Shown here piece by piece: positions 53,874 through 63,921 of a stretch of DNA of 64,000 nucleotides; the first letter of the stretch is position 1; the number at the start of each line of letters is the position of its first letter. Position numbers and translations under genes: made by a program. The notes beneath the pieces were generated by a model. The model made no database searches. It was given only the letters and a program-made list of their open reading frames with translations, and had not been told where the DNA came from. Origin of the DNA: Bacteroidales bacterium (GTDB lineage: Bacteria; Bacteroidota; Bacteroidia; Bacteroidales; Rikenellaceae); contig CAJSYJ010000001.1 in the NCBI GenBank assembly GCA_910574205.1, positions 186,001 to 250,000 of the forward strand, given 5' to 3'.

Positions 53874-54890
53874 ATGGAAAGAACCGTATCGCTTAAAGGA
53901 TCGTGCGAGATCTATGTCGGCAGCACAGAAACGATACTGCCCAGAGTACTGCCGCGTCGCAGAGTCGTCGTCATAACCGACGCCAACATCGACCGGCTCT
54001 ACCCCGATCTGGTGCGCCGCTTCGACTATGTAGTGATCGGCCACGGCGAATCGAGCAAGACGCTGGTTACGGTCCAGAAGGTCTACCGCCGCTTTATGGA
54101 GCTCGGCGTCGACCGTTCGACATTCGTTCTGGGCATCGGCGGCGGCATCGTTACCGACGTGGCGGGCTTCGTGGCCTCGACCTATATGCGCGGGCTGGAT
54201 TTCGGGTTCATATCGACGACGCTTCTGGGACAGGTCGACGCAAGCGTCGGCGGCAAGAACGGCGTCAACCTCAACGACTATAAGAACATGATCGGCACCT
54301 TCACGCAGCCCTGTTTCGTAATTTCGGACGTCGGCATGCTGCGCACGCTGCCGCTGCGCGAGCTGCGCGCAGGAATGGCCGAAGTCATCAAGACGGCCGT
54401 CATAGGCGACCGCGAACTGTTCGAATACCTCGAAACGCACTCCGCCGAGACATTCTTCGACAACCCCGAAACGATGTGCAACGTCGTATGGTCGTGCGTC
54501 AGCATCAAGGCCGGCATCGTCGAACGGGACGAGCGCGAGGCCGACACGCGCCGACTGCTCAACCTCGGTCACACCATGGCGCATGCAATCGAAAAATGCG
54601 CGCACGAGATCAACCACGGCGAGGCCGTCGCAATGGGTATCGCAATGATATGCGACGCCGCAGTCAAGGGCGGCATGCTCGCAGCCCCAGACCGCGACCG
54701 CATACACGCTCTGCTCGAAAAGACGGGCTTCACGCTCACTGCCCCCGTACCTACGGCGCGCCTGCTGCGCGAGATAGCTAAGGACAAGAAGCGCAGCGGC
54801 GGCATCATCAACGCCGTATTCCCGACAGGCATAGGCAGTTGCCGTGTCGTCGGCCTTACGCTCGACGAGTTTTCGGCACTCATGGGCTGA
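53874..54890 (+). CDS. aroB: 3-dehydroquinate synthase
   Basis: 338 residues from ATG 53874 (MERTVSLKG). NAD- and zinc-dependent cyclisation of DAHP to 3-dehydroquinate, second step of the shikimate pathway. Visible signatures: GGGIVTDVAGFVASTYMRG, TTLLGQVDASVGGKNGVN, a zinc-ligand Glu in GMAEVIKTAVI, and the ligand His residues in LNLGHTMAHAIE and INHGEAVAMG. The protein is full length. A TATATTTG at 53841-53848 lies within the earlier in-frame ATG region, so that ATG is untranslated. Monocistronic. Confidence 0.95.
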   Translation: MERTVSLKGSCEIYVGSTETILPRVLPRRRVVVITDANIDRLYPDLVRRFDYVVIGHGESSKTLVTVQKVYRRFMELGVDRSTFVLGIGGGIVTDVAGFVASTYMRGLDFGFISTTLLGQVDASVGGKNGVNLNDYKNMIGTFTQPCFVISDVGMLRTLPLRELRAGMAEVIKTAVIGDRELFEYLETHSAETFFDNPETMCNVVWSCVSIKAGIVERDEREADTRRLLNLGHTMAHAIEKCAHEINHGEAVAMGIAMICDAAVKGGMLAAPDRDRIHALLEKTGFTLTAPVPTARLLREIAKDKKRSGGIINAVFPTGIGSCRVVGLTLDEFSALMG

Positions 54891-54978
54891 ATCTCCGCCC
54901 GACACAGCCCTGCCGTTCCCGGGCAGCCGAGGCACAGAGCATAGTTTTCGTCATATTAGGAATCTTTGATTTTTTTTC

Positions 54979-55031
54979 TACCTTTGCGGCGGTTCGCCCC
55001 GAACGTTTGTAGCGCGTTGGGGCGACCGCCG
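54979..55031 (+). promoter_or_regulatory. promoter and leader hairpin of the TonB-dependent receptor gene
   Basis: -7 TACCTTTG (54979-54986) is followed at once by a stem: CGGCGGTTCGCCCC (54987-55000) pairs with GGGGCGACCGCCG (55019-55031), one bulged T. The loop adds AACG/CGTT pairing. The next bases are AAAATTTTATT. The start of transcription would fall in the left arm. Confidence 0.5.
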
Positions 55032-55061
55032 AAAATTTTATTAACTAATTCTTCAAACAAG

Positions 55062-57047
55062 ATGATGAAGACACATCAACAGAATCCTCCGAGATTCAAG
55101 CGTTGGAGCCGCAAGAGCTATGCAGCCTTCGCGAGCATCGGACGCCACGTGACGATCGGAGTGCTTCCCGTAACCATGTCGATCGTCTTGCTTGCCACTA
55201 AAACGTCGTCTGCACAGACACCCGACAGCCTCTCGCAGGAGAAGATCCTCAATATCGACGAGGTTATGGTCACGGGCTACAAATCCTCGCCCGTGAGGAG
55301 TGTCATGACACAGACGACGCTGTTCGATCGCGACGTCGCGGCCGCCCGGCCTCTCCAATCCGTGGAGTCGGCCCTGCGCCTCGTTCCGTCGATCGATATT
55401 CGCGAACGTGGCGGCAAGGCCGTTCAGGCGGACATCTCCGTCCGCGGAGGCTCTTTCGACCAGACTCAGGTCATGCTCAACGGAATCAACTTTACCGATG
55501 CCCGCACAGGGCATCAGTCCCACTCGCTGCCGATCGACATCGAATCGATCCGTTCGGTCGAGCTTATCGAGGACGTAGCCGGCGTCGGCGCCTATGCCGG
55601 AGCGGTCAACATTACCACCGCACCGCTGCACCCGCGCTACCTCCGCTTCGAGGGCACGGGAGGCTCCTACGGATCGGCCTACGGGTCGCTCTCGGGCGCC
55701 GTCACTTCGGCAGGGTTCCGTCTTATGGGCGCGGCTTCGTACCGACGCAGCGACGGCTATCGCTACAACACCGATTTCGACAACACCAATGCCTACCTGC
55801 GCGCCACCTACGACAGCGACAAGGCGGGCATATTCGATTTTCAGGCCGGCTACCAGCTGCGTTCGTTCGGCTCCAACGGCTTCTACGCGGGATACAATCC
55901 CGACCAGTGGGAGCGCACATCGACGGCACTGGCCTCGATGCGGTGGAGCAAGGGCGTCGGCGCATGGACTTTGGCCGGAAGCGTCAGCTACCGCAAGAAC
56001 TTCGACCGTTACGACTGGACCAGAGGGCAGGCAATGAACCGCCACAATACCGACAACATCGGCGCCGACCTCACTGCGCATCTGCAATGGGACGGCGGCA
56101 CGACATCGCTCGGCGGCGACTACGTGTACAACCATATCTTCTCGACCAATCTGGGCGAGAAGCTGTCCTCGCCCCGCGGCGACTACACATGCGCCGACTC
56201 GCGCCATGTGGGCAACATATGGCTCCGGCACACCAAGCATTGGAACAGAGTGTCGGTCTCGGCATCGGCCGGTGCGGCGTTCTCGCCATACGGCACAAGC
56301 GCGCTGTGGAACGCCTCGCTGTCGTACCGTCCCGCGAGAGGATTCGACATCGAGGCCGGAGCCTCGCAGTCGATGCGCCTGCCTACATTTACCGACCTCT
56401 ACTACTCGTCGCCGGCACAGGTCAACAACCTCGATCTGGTGCCCGAGCACGCTATTACCTACCGTCTGCGCGCGGCCTATGCCCGCGGCGCATGGTCTGT
56501 CGCAGCGTCGGCATTCTACCGCGACGGCCGCGACATCATCGACTGGGTATGGCACGCCGACGGAGAGTATGCCGGCAAGTGGCACTCCGAGCAGACCAAC
56601 TCGCTCTCGACCCTCGGCGCCGAGATCGCAGGCGGCTACACGTCCGACAAGGGCGTGTTGCGTCAGGCAACGATCTCCTACGGCTGGACCGACTCGTCGC
56701 AGGACGGCACTCTGGTCACGCGCAACGCCATGGACTTCATGCGCCACAAGGCCTCTGCCGCCGTTACCGTCGCATTCCTACGCGACTTCACGCTCTCGGT
56801 GGCAGGCTCGGTCTTCGACCGCAACGGCAGCTATACCTTCTATCCCGTCGCCGGCGACTCGTCGCAGACCGAGATCCGCGATTACAAGCCCTACGCACTG
56901 CTCGACGCTCGTCTGTCGTGGCAGCGCGGAATATGGCAGGTATACCTCGACGCGACCAACATCACCTCGACCGACTACTGCGACATGGGCGGCCTTCCGC
57001 TGCCCGGACGGTGGTTTACCGCAGGTCTGGTCGTAACGATCAGATAA
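55062..57047 (+). CDS. TonB-dependent outer-membrane receptor (BtuB/FepA-like, no SusD partner)
   Basis: 661 residues from ATG 55062; the longer frame would run through the promoter and hairpin. A long N-terminal signal region (VTMSIVLLATKTSSAQ) is followed by a TonB-box-like EVMVTG and the plug domain (PLQSVESALRLVPSIDIRERGGKAVQADISVRGGSFDQTQVMLNGI). The remainder alternates as a 22-strand barrel, ending in GRWFTAGLVVTIR. There is no CarboxypepD_reg domain and no SusD-like neighbour, so a cofactor, siderophore or metal is more likely than glycan as substrate. Terminator at 57080-57125. Confidence 0.92.
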   Translation: MMKTHQQNPPRFKRWSRKSYAAFASIGRHVTIGVLPVTMSIVLLATKTSSAQTPDSLSQEKILNIDEVMVTGYKSSPVRSVMTQTTLFDRDVAAARPLQSVESALRLVPSIDIRERGGKAVQADISVRGGSFDQTQVMLNGINFTDARTGHQSHSLPIDIESIRSVELIEDVAGVGAYAGAVNITTAPLHPRYLRFEGTGGSYGSAYGSLSGAVTSAGFRLMGAASYRRSDGYRYNTDFDNTNAYLRATYDSDKAGIFDFQAGYQLRSFGSNGFYAGYNPDQWERTSTALASMRWSKGVGAWTLAGSVSYRKNFDRYDWTRGQAMNRHNTDNIGADLTAHLQWDGGTTSLGGDYVYNHIFSTNLGEKLSSPRGDYTCADSRHVGNIWLRHTKHWNRVSVSASAGAAFSPYGTSALWNASLSYRPARGFDIEAGASQSMRLPTFTDLYYSSPAQVNNLDLVPEHAITYRLRAAYARGAWSVAASAFYRDGRDIIDWVWHADGEYAGKWHSEQTNSLSTLGAEIAGGYTSDKGVLRQATISYGWTDSSQDGTLVTRNAMDFMRHKASAAVTVAFLRDFTLSVAGSVFDRNGSYTFYPVAGDSSQTEIRDYKPYALLDARLSWQRGIWQVYLDATNITSTDYCDMGGLPLPGRWFTAGLVVTIR

Positions 57048-57079
57048 CCCCCAGAAGGCCGGCCTGACCGGCTCCTTTC

Positions 57080-57125
57080 GGCGCGAACGGATACGCTACA
57101 CCCTGTCCGTCCGCGCCTTTCTTTA
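57080..57125 (+). terminator. terminator of the TonB-dependent receptor gene
   Basis: Stem GGCGCG(A)ACGGA / TCCGT(C)CGCGCC with a 14-base loop and tail TTTCTTTAT. Confidence 0.75.
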
Positions 57126-57254
57126 TCCCCGAAACAGCCGCCGCAAAGATTATTTTGACCGCAAAGCCGCCGCATGTCGAATTATTTCACTAAATTTGTC
57201 GAATAATGGATTCCGGCGATCCGCGCCGGGCGATAACGTATAACTGAACACGAC

Positions 57255-58139
57255 ATGCACAAATCGGGCTTCGTAAATATCATAGGCAACCCCAACGTCG
57301 GCAAATCGACGCTGATGAACGCTCTTGTGGGAGAGCGTCTTTCGATCATAACATCCAAGGCTCAGACCACGCGCCACCGCATCATGGGCATAGTCAACGG
57401 CGACGATTTCCAGATCGTCTACTCCGACACCCCGGGCATACTGCGTCCGAGCTACAAGTTGCAGGAGTCGATGATGAAATTCGTGCGCGGCGCGCTGACC
57501 GACGCCGACATCCTGCTCTACGTGACCGATACGGTCGAGAAATCCGACGAGTCGTCCGACGAGATAGTCGAGCGCATAGCCCGCTCAGCCGTCCCGACGA
57601 TAGTGGTCATAAACAAGATCGACCTAACGACGCCCGAGCGACTCGAAGAGCTCGTCGAGAAGTGGAAGCAGCGCCTTCCGCAGGCCGTCATAGCCCCCGT
57701 CTCGGCCAAGGAGGCATTCAACATCGGCGGACTGTTCGACCTTATCTTAGGGCGACTGCCCGAGGGCGAGCCGTTCTACCCGAAGGATACGCTTACCGAC
57801 AAGACCCTGCGTTTCTTCGCCTCGGAGATCATCCGCGAAAAGATACTGCTCTCGTACGACAAGGAGATACCCTACTGCTGCCAGATCGACATCGACTCCT
57901 ACAAGGAGGAACCCTCTATCGACCGCATCTCGGCGACGATATACGTCGCGCGCGACTCGCAAAAGGGCATCGTCATAGGCCACAAGGGCGAGAAGCTCAA
58001 ACGCGTCGGCCAGGCCGCACGCGAGGATCTGGAACGGTTCCTGCAAAAACGCGTCTTTCTGCAACTGTATGTCAAGGTCGACCCCGACTGGCGCAACGAC
58101 GACCGGCAGCTGCGTCGCTTCGGCTACGAACAGGAGTAA
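57255..58139 (+). CDS. era: ribosome-assembly GTPase Era
   Basis: 294 residues. G1 GNPNVGKSTLMNAL, G3 DTPGILRP and G4 NKID are followed by a C-terminal KH domain with VIGHKGEKLKRVG. Era binds the 3' end of 16S rRNA during small-subunit maturation. A TAAATTTG at 57191-57198 is a likely -7 element. Next gene 48 bases downstream. Confidence 0.96.
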   Translation: MHKSGFVNIIGNPNVGKSTLMNALVGERLSIITSKAQTTRHRIMGIVNGDDFQIVYSDTPGILRPSYKLQESMMKFVRGALTDADILLYVTDTVEKSDESSDEIVERIARSAVPTIVVINKIDLTTPERLEELVEKWKQRLPQAVIAPVSAKEAFNIGGLFDLILGRLPEGEPFYPKDTLTDKTLRFFASEIIREKILLSYDKEIPYCCQIDIDSYKEEPSIDRISATIYVARDSQKGIVIGHKGEKLKRVGQAAREDLERFLQKRVFLQLYVKVDPDWRNDDRQLRRFGYEQE

Positions 58140-58187
58140 TAAAATGCGCCCCGCAATCGTTTATCGAAATATGATTCGGAGCTTACG

Positions 58188-60194
58188 ATGAAGAGAATTT
58201 TTACGTTCATACTGCCGCTGCTGGCCATGCTGCTGCCCGTCGATGCCGATGCGCAGTACGACCGCAACTACATCTACTGGGTTGGTCGCCAGTGTATGAT
58301 GGAAAACAACTACCGCGAGGCGATCGACGTGTTGAGCGTGCTGATCCGCTTCGACGAAAAGGCATACGACGCCTACTTCTACCGCGGCATCGCCAAATAC
58401 AACCTCGACGATCTGTTAGGCGCCGACGCCGACTTCACGGCGGCTATCGAGAAGAATCCCGTATATACGGGCGCCTACTACTACCGCGCCATAACGCGCA
58501 CGCGTCTGGGCAATTACGACGACGCGCTGAAAGATTTTCAGGAGGCTATCGACCTGCGTCCCGATCTGCCGGGGCCATATTACAGCCGCGGCGTTACGCG
58601 CCTTCTGAACCAGCAGTTCGAATCGGCCGTCGACGACTTCGACAAGTTCATCAAGCAGGAGAAGAAGAATGCCGACGCCTACATCAACCGCGGCACGAGC
58701 TATCTCTACCTCAAAGACACCGTCAAGGCCTACGACGACTACGACATGGCCATACGTACCAATCGCGAGAACCCCAACGGATACAACCGGCGCGGCATGC
58801 TCTACATGCAGCAGAAGCGTTACGACGAGGCGCGCGCCGATTTCGATACGGCCGTAGCCTGCGACTCGACATATCTGCTGTCGTACTTCAACCGCGCAAT
58901 GGTCTACTCCTACACCAACCGGCCGATGCAGTCGATACGCGACTTCGACAAGGTCATCGAGCTCGACTCGACCAGCTCGCTGGGCTACTTCAACCGCGGC
59001 ATAGTACGCTCGCAGATAGGCGATTACAACCGCGCCCTCGAAGACTTCGACCGCGTGGCGATGTTCTCGCCCGACAACGTTCTGGTATACTTCAACCGCG
59101 CCATGCTCTACACCCGGCTGGGCGACACCGACGCCGCCATAGCCGACTACACGCGAGCCATAGAGCTATACCCCGACTTCGCCAACGCCTATATCAACCG
59201 CAGCATACTGAGGCAGTCGAAGCACGATGTCGAGGGTGCGCGCCGCGACCGGGCAACGGCACAACGCAAGATCGCCGAGTACAAATCCCGCCTGCAAGAC
59301 ACCACCTACTCGATATACGCCGACACCACGCAGCGCTTCGACCGGCTGCTCTCATTCGAGAGCAAGCTCATAGGCCGCAGCTTCGAGCGCATCGCCTCGG
59401 CCGGCACGGCATCGGGCGAGGACGAAATGTCGCTCATACCCATGTTCCGCTTCACGCTCATGCGCTCCGCCGCACAGACCGGCGCAGTGCAGCGCACACG
59501 CTACTACTCGCAGCGCGTCGAGGACTTCAAGACACGCATCGGCAACCCGCTGCTGACCCTCTCGCACAGGGCCAGCGACATAGCGCCCGATTCGCTCGTG
59601 ATGCTCGACCGCACATCGGCCGAGCAGGTGCGCAACGCCGCCGAAGAGTCGTGGGAGCTGCTCTTCGAGCGCGGCATAAGCCAATCGCTGATAAAGCAGT
59701 ATACCAATGCCGTCAACACCTATACGGATGCCATACGGCTCAACCCCGGCAATCCGTTCCTCTATATGAACCGCGCCACAACGCGCGCCGAGATGATCGA
59801 CTTCATCTCGTCGATCGACAACTCCTACCAGCGCATTACCGTCGACTCCGACCCCGCCAAGAGGCTCAACAACGCCGGCACGCGCTCTTACAGCTACGAC
59901 GAGGCCATAGAGGATATGAACAAGGCCATAAAGCTATATCCCGACTTCGCATACGGCTATTACAACCGCGCCAATCTTATGGCCATATCGGGACGTCTGC
60001 CCGAGGCCTACGACGACTACACCAAGGCCATAGAGCTCGCGCCAGAGCTTGCCGAGGCATATTACAACCGCGGTCTGGTGCAGATCTTCATGAAGGATAC
60101 GCGCAAGGGCTGCATGGATATGTCCAAGGCGGGCGAGCTGGGCATCGAAGCGGCCTACAAGGTGCTCGCACAGTACCGCATAGCCGAACACTGA
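58188..60194 (+). CDS. exported TPR-repeat protein
   Basis: 668 residues with a signal peptide ending in DADAQ. It is filled by two blocks of tetratricopeptide repeats, about residues 20-360 and 490-660, typified by PVYTGAYYYRAITRTRLGNY and PDFAYGYYNRANLM. The middle (about 360-490) has no clear repeats. Such proteins act as periplasmic scaffolds; no partner can be named. Last repeat ends with a Cys-containing helix (KGCMDMSKAGELG). It lies between era and an MFS gene. Confidence 0.88.
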   Translation: MKRIFTFILPLLAMLLPVDADAQYDRNYIYWVGRQCMMENNYREAIDVLSVLIRFDEKAYDAYFYRGIAKYNLDDLLGADADFTAAIEKNPVYTGAYYYRAITRTRLGNYDDALKDFQEAIDLRPDLPGPYYSRGVTRLLNQQFESAVDDFDKFIKQEKKNADAYINRGTSYLYLKDTVKAYDDYDMAIRTNRENPNGYNRRGMLYMQQKRYDEARADFDTAVACDSTYLLSYFNRAMVYSYTNRPMQSIRDFDKVIELDSTSSLGYFNRGIVRSQIGDYNRALEDFDRVAMFSPDNVLVYFNRAMLYTRLGDTDAAIADYTRAIELYPDFANAYINRSILRQSKHDVEGARRDRATAQRKIAEYKSRLQDTTYSIYADTTQRFDRLLSFESKLIGRSFERIASAGTASGEDEMSLIPMFRFTLMRSAAQTGAVQRTRYYSQRVEDFKTRIGNPLLTLSHRASDIAPDSLVMLDRTSAEQVRNAAEESWELLFERGISQSLIKQYTNAVNTYTDAIRLNPGNPFLYMNRATTRAEMIDFISSIDNSYQRITVDSDPAKRLNNAGTRSYSYDEAIEDMNKAIKLYPDFAYGYYNRANLMAISGRLPEAYDDYTKAIELAPELAEAYYNRGLVQIFMKDTRKGCMDMSKAGELGIEAAYKVLAQYRIAEH

Positions 60195-60233
60195 GAGCGG
60201 AACGAACGATAACGAAAACCTAAACAAAATAAT

Positions 60234-62018
60234 ATGATACAAACAATTACAAGAAAAATCAACGATTCGGCGTTCATGCGTTGGTCGGCACTGATCCTCA
60301 TCGCACTGATGATGTTCTTCGGCTACATGTTCGTCGATCTGATGTCTCCGCTGCAAAGCATGGTGGAGGCGCAGCGCGGCTGGTCGCCCGACGTATTCGG
60401 CACCTACGCCGCCTCGGAGTACATCCTCAACGTATTCGGCTTTCTGATCGTTGCGGGCATCATCCTCGACAAGATGGGCGTCCGTTTCACGGGCACGCTG
60501 TCGGCCTCGCTGATGTTCGTCGGCGCGGCGATCAAGTTCTACGGCGTAAGCGACTGGTTCATCGGCAGCGGTCTGGAAGCATGGCTCGACTCGTGGTGGA
60601 CGGCCATGCCCGCCAGCGGGAAGATGGCCTCGCTGGGATTCATGATCTTCGGCTGCGGTTGCGAAATGGCCGGAATTACCGTCTCGCGCGCCATTGCCAA
60701 GTGGTTTAAGGGCAAGGAGATGGCACTGGCCATGGGATTGGAGATGGCTATCGCCCGCATAGGCGTGTTCGCCATATTCACGATGTCGCCCGCCATTGCC
60801 GACTCGGCACTGTTCGCATTCATCCCCACGCAGGTCGTCAAGCCCGTATTCCTCTGCACGGCATTCCTGCTGATCGGCCTTATCTGCTTTCTGACGTTCT
60901 GCATCATGGACCGCAAACTCGACCGCCAGCTCGGCGACGAGGCTGCATCGGGCAGCTCGGCCGATGAGGAGTTCAAGGTTAGCGACATCAAGATCATCCT
61001 GTCGAGCAAGATATTCTGGATCGTGGCCATGCTCTGCGTACTCTACTACTCGGCCATATTCCCGTTCCAGCGCTACGCGACCAACATGCTCGAAAACAAC
61101 CTGCATGTATCGGCCGAAACGGCAGCCGGCATATTCCGCTGGTTCCCGATCGGTGCGGCGGCCATTACGCCGTTCCTCGGCCGCTTCCTCGACAAGCGCG
61201 GCAAGGGTGCCACGATGCTCATCTGGGGCGCGATCCTGATGATCGCCTGCCACCTTATCTTCGCACTCGTGCTGCCCGGATTCCCCAACATGCTGCTCGC
61301 ATACGCCGCCATAATCATCCTCGGCATATCGTTCTCGCTCGTACCGGCCGCTCTGTGGCCTTCGGTGCCGAAGCTCATGCCCGAGCGTTATCTCGGAAGC
61401 GCATATTCGCTTATATTCTGGGTGCAGAACGTCGGTCTGTGTCTGGTGCCGATGCTGATCGGCATCGTGCTCAATGCCGTCAATCCGGGTGTTTCGGAGG
61501 CATTCCGCATCAAGGGCGACATAGAGACGCTCCGCGCCAAGATCGAATACCAGCAGCAGATCGTAGAGTTGCAGAACAATATCTACTATGCCGACCAGAT
61601 CGAGGCATTGCAGCAGCAGATAGCCCAAGCGCCGGCCGTCGAGGCTGCGACTGTCGAGGGCGAGGAGTATGTCCCGACCACTGCCGACACCGCAGCAGAC
61701 CTTCTGGCGCAATACCGCAGCAGTCTGCCCGCCGACTTCGATGCCGAGCAGGCTCGCGCCGAGGTCGAGCGCCTGACCGCAGAGAGCTACAAGGCCGGTA
61801 TCGGCAAGGATTTCGACCTCGAACAGGCCGAAGCCAAGGTCGCCGAGCTTACGGCCGAGCGCGACGAAAAGCAGCTCTCGGAGAACCCGCGCTACAACTA
61901 CACCGTGCCGATGATGATCTTCGTATGCTTCGGTGTTCTGGCGCTTCTGTTCGGTCTGTGGCTCAAACGCGAGGACAATCTCCACGACTACGGCTTGGAG
62001 AGACCCAACATCCAATAA
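60234..62018 (+). CDS. MFS transporter with long hydrophilic insert near the C-terminus
   Basis: 594 residues, 12 predicted helices. MFS features: the helix 2-3 loop DKMGVRFTGTLS and FLDKRGKGATML as its pseudo-repeat. After helix 11 (VGLCLVPMLIGIVLNAV) there is a soluble segment of ~120 residues (about 425-560) rich in Gln, Glu and Ala, with heptad-like spacing (coiled coil): EYQQQIVELQNNIYYADQIE and later DFDLEQAEAKVAELTAERDE. Helix 12 follows. Substrate unknown. Ends at a bidirectional terminator. Confidence 0.88.
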   Translation: MIQTITRKINDSAFMRWSALILIALMMFFGYMFVDLMSPLQSMVEAQRGWSPDVFGTYAASEYILNVFGFLIVAGIILDKMGVRFTGTLSASLMFVGAAIKFYGVSDWFIGSGLEAWLDSWWTAMPASGKMASLGFMIFGCGCEMAGITVSRAIAKWFKGKEMALAMGLEMAIARIGVFAIFTMSPAIADSALFAFIPTQVVKPVFLCTAFLLIGLICFLTFCIMDRKLDRQLGDEAASGSSADEEFKVSDIKIILSSKIFWIVAMLCVLYYSAIFPFQRYATNMLENNLHVSAETAAGIFRWFPIGAAAITPFLGRFLDKRGKGATMLIWGAILMIACHLIFALVLPGFPNMLLAYAAIIILGISFSLVPAALWPSVPKLMPERYLGSAYSLIFWVQNVGLCLVPMLIGIVLNAVNPGVSEAFRIKGDIETLRAKIEYQQQIVELQNNIYYADQIEALQQQIAQAPAVEAATVEGEEYVPTTADTAADLLAQYRSSLPADFDAEQARAEVERLTAESYKAGIGKDFDLEQAEAKVAELTAERDEKQLSENPRYNYTVPMMIFVCFGVLALLFGLWLKREDNLHDYGLERPNIQ

Positions 62019-62053
62019 TCCGCCGGTCGGAAGTCCCGACCCGGATATAAGGC

Positions 62054-62084
62054 AACCCCCGCCCGTAATGATCGGGCGGGGGTT
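62054..62084. terminator. bidirectional terminator between MFS and ClC genes
   Basis: A perfect 12-bp stem, AACCCCCGCCCG / CGGGCGGGGGTT, with a 7-base loop, between convergent genes. Confidence 0.85.
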
Positions 62085-62103
62085 GTCGCATTATAGGCCC
62101 GCT

Positions 62104-63906
62104 CTACTGCGTGATATTTACCAATGCCTTGCGGTAGGCGTTCAGAATACGCGATTTGGAGATGAAGCCCAGATAGCGGTTCTCCTTGTCGACTACGGGC
62201 AGCATCCACGTGTTGCTCTGGTCGAAGCGCGGCAGCACGCTCTGTATCTGCTCGTGTTGCAGGATCTTGTCGGGCGGCTGGATCATGTAGCTCGTTATGG
62301 AGTTGCCCCACTTCTCGCGCTTGAACATGTCGTGACGCAGATCGTCGAGCTGCACCACGCCGAGCAGATGCCCGAAGTTGTCGATCACGGGGAATATGTT
62401 GCGGCGCGTATCGGATATGATGCCCACCACGTCGCCCAGCGTGAATGTCTCCTTGATGCGGATGAAGTCGGTCTCCATAAGATCTTCGAGTCTAAGGAAC
62501 ACGAACACCGACGAGTCCTTGTCGTGCGTAAGCAGCTCGCCGCGCATGCGCAGCTGCTTGGTATATATCGAGTCGCGGTTGAGTCCGTAATTCACGGCGA
62601 ACGATATGCACGAGACGATCATCAGCGGGATGAACAGTCCGTAGCCGTTCGACAGCTCGGCAATGAGGAATATGGCCGTCAGCGGCGCCTTCATCACACC
62701 CGACATCAGGCCGGCCATGCCCACGAGCGTGAACGATGTGATCGACACGTCGTCCAGGTGGAAGAACTGACGGCATACCACCGCGACGATAGCACCGGCG
62801 AACGCACCCACGAACAACGCCGGGGCGAACGTACCGCCTATGCCGCCTGCGGCGTTTGTCGTCGCCATGGCTATGACCTTGAATAGCATGATCGCCACAA
62901 GATATATCAACAGCACCCAGTCTATATCGCTGAACCGAGCGAAGAGCGTATTGTCGAACAGCTCCGATGTATGGCCGCCCATGAGCGTGTCGAAGCTGCT
63001 GTGTCCCTCGCCGTAGAGGGGCGGGAATACGAACATCAGCACGCCGAGCGTAATACCTGCTATCGCCCACTTCTTGTATTGGTTCTTGATCCCCTTGAAG
63101 AAGCCGACGACATAAGAGTTGACCGACGTGAAGTAATATCCCATAAGGCCGCAGACCACACCCATAAGCACGAACAGCGGTATCTGCTCTATGCGGAACA
63201 TGTCGGCATCGGTCAGCGTGACGGCTATTATCGGGCTGAACCCGTGGAACGACAGAGCCACCGTCGTGGCCGTAATCGAGGCCAGCAGCAGCGGGATGAT
63301 CGAGGCCGAGGTAATGTCGAGCATCAATATCTCGAAGACGAATATCACGCCCGAGATCGGCGCCTTGAATATCGCCGCCACGGCGGCACCGGCGCCGCAG
63401 CAGAGCAGCAGCGTAATGTTCTTGTAGTTAAGCCGCGTGACCTTGCCTATGTTCGAGCCTATGGCCGCACCTGTCAGCACGATGGGCGCCTCCGGACCCA
63501 CCGAACCGCCGAATCCTATGGTCGTCGCACCGCCCACGATCGACGTCCAGCAGTTGTGCGAAGCGATCCTCGAATCCTTGCGCGACATGGCATAGAGCAC
63601 GCGCGTGACGCCCTCCGAGATGTCGTCCACGACGATATACTTGACGAAGAGCGTCGCCAGGACGATGCCTATGGCCGGATATATGAGGTAGAATATCTGC
63701 GCCTCGCTGGCCGGCGTCCACGAGGTAAGGGCGTCGGTAATAAGGTGCAGCAGCGTATTGAACACATACGCGCCGATACCGGCCAGTCCGCCGACCAGAA
63801 TGGCCAGCACGGCCATTACCTGCCTGTTGGTAAGGCGCTTGGTCAGTTTCAGATAGACATGGTAAACCCTGTCTGCCAATGTCTGTTGCGGTTGCGTTGC
63901 CGGCAT
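62104..63906 (-). CDS. ClC-family chloride channel/antiporter with CBS domains
   Basis: 600 residues. The ClC membrane domain (to about 440) has the selectivity motifs GGSVGPEAPIV (gating Glu in GPEAP) and GGIGGTFAPALFVGA. The Glu at the gating site implies channel or H+/Cl- exchange function. The remainder holds two CBS domains: METDFIRIKETFTLGDVVGIISDTRRN... and SRILNAYRKALVNI at the end, which bind adenine nucleotides in relatives. It lies 15 bases downstream of an upstream leftward gene cut by the window. Confidence 0.94.
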   Translation of the reverse strand: MPATQPQQTLADRVYHVYLKLTKRLTNRQVMAVLAILVGGLAGIGAYVFNTLLHLITDALTSWTPASEAQIFYLIYPAIGIVLATLFVKYIVVDDISEGVTRVLYAMSRKDSRIASHNCWTSIVGGATTIGFGGSVGPEAPIVLTGAAIGSNIGKVTRLNYKNITLLLCCGAGAAVAAIFKAPISGVIFVFEILMLDITSASIIPLLLASITATTVALSFHGFSPIIAVTLTDADMFRIEQIPLFVLMGVVCGLMGYYFTSVNSYVVGFFKGIKNQYKKWAIAGITLGVLMFVFPPLYGEGHSSFDTLMGGHTSELFDNTLFARFSDIDWVLLIYLVAIMLFKVIAMATTNAAGGIGGTFAPALFVGAFAGAIVAVVCRQFFHLDDVSITSFTLVGMAGLMSGVMKAPLTAIFLIAELSNGYGLFIPLMIVSCISFAVNYGLNRDSIYTKQLRMRGELLTHDKDSSVFVFLRLEDLMETDFIRIKETFTLGDVVGIISDTRRNIFPVIDNFGHLLGVVQLDDLRHDMFKREKWGNSITSYMIQPPDKILQHEQIQSVLPRFDQSNTWMLPVVDKENRYLGFISKSRILNAYRKALVNITQ

Positions 63907-63921
63907 GATCGGTATCGTTTT

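Noticed and set aside
54966..55061. Longer N-terminus for the TonB-dependent receptor
   Set aside because: It would start in the promoter and read through the leader hairpin; the signal peptide fits the ATG at 55062.
54987..55061. Cobalamin riboswitch ahead of the TonB-dependent receptor
   Set aside because: The leader is only about 70 bases and lacks the B12-box; it holds just one hairpin.
59934..62015. A 693-codon open frame opposite the MFS gene and the TPR gene end
   Set aside because: It crosses two genes and the terminator, and has the composition of an antisense shadow.
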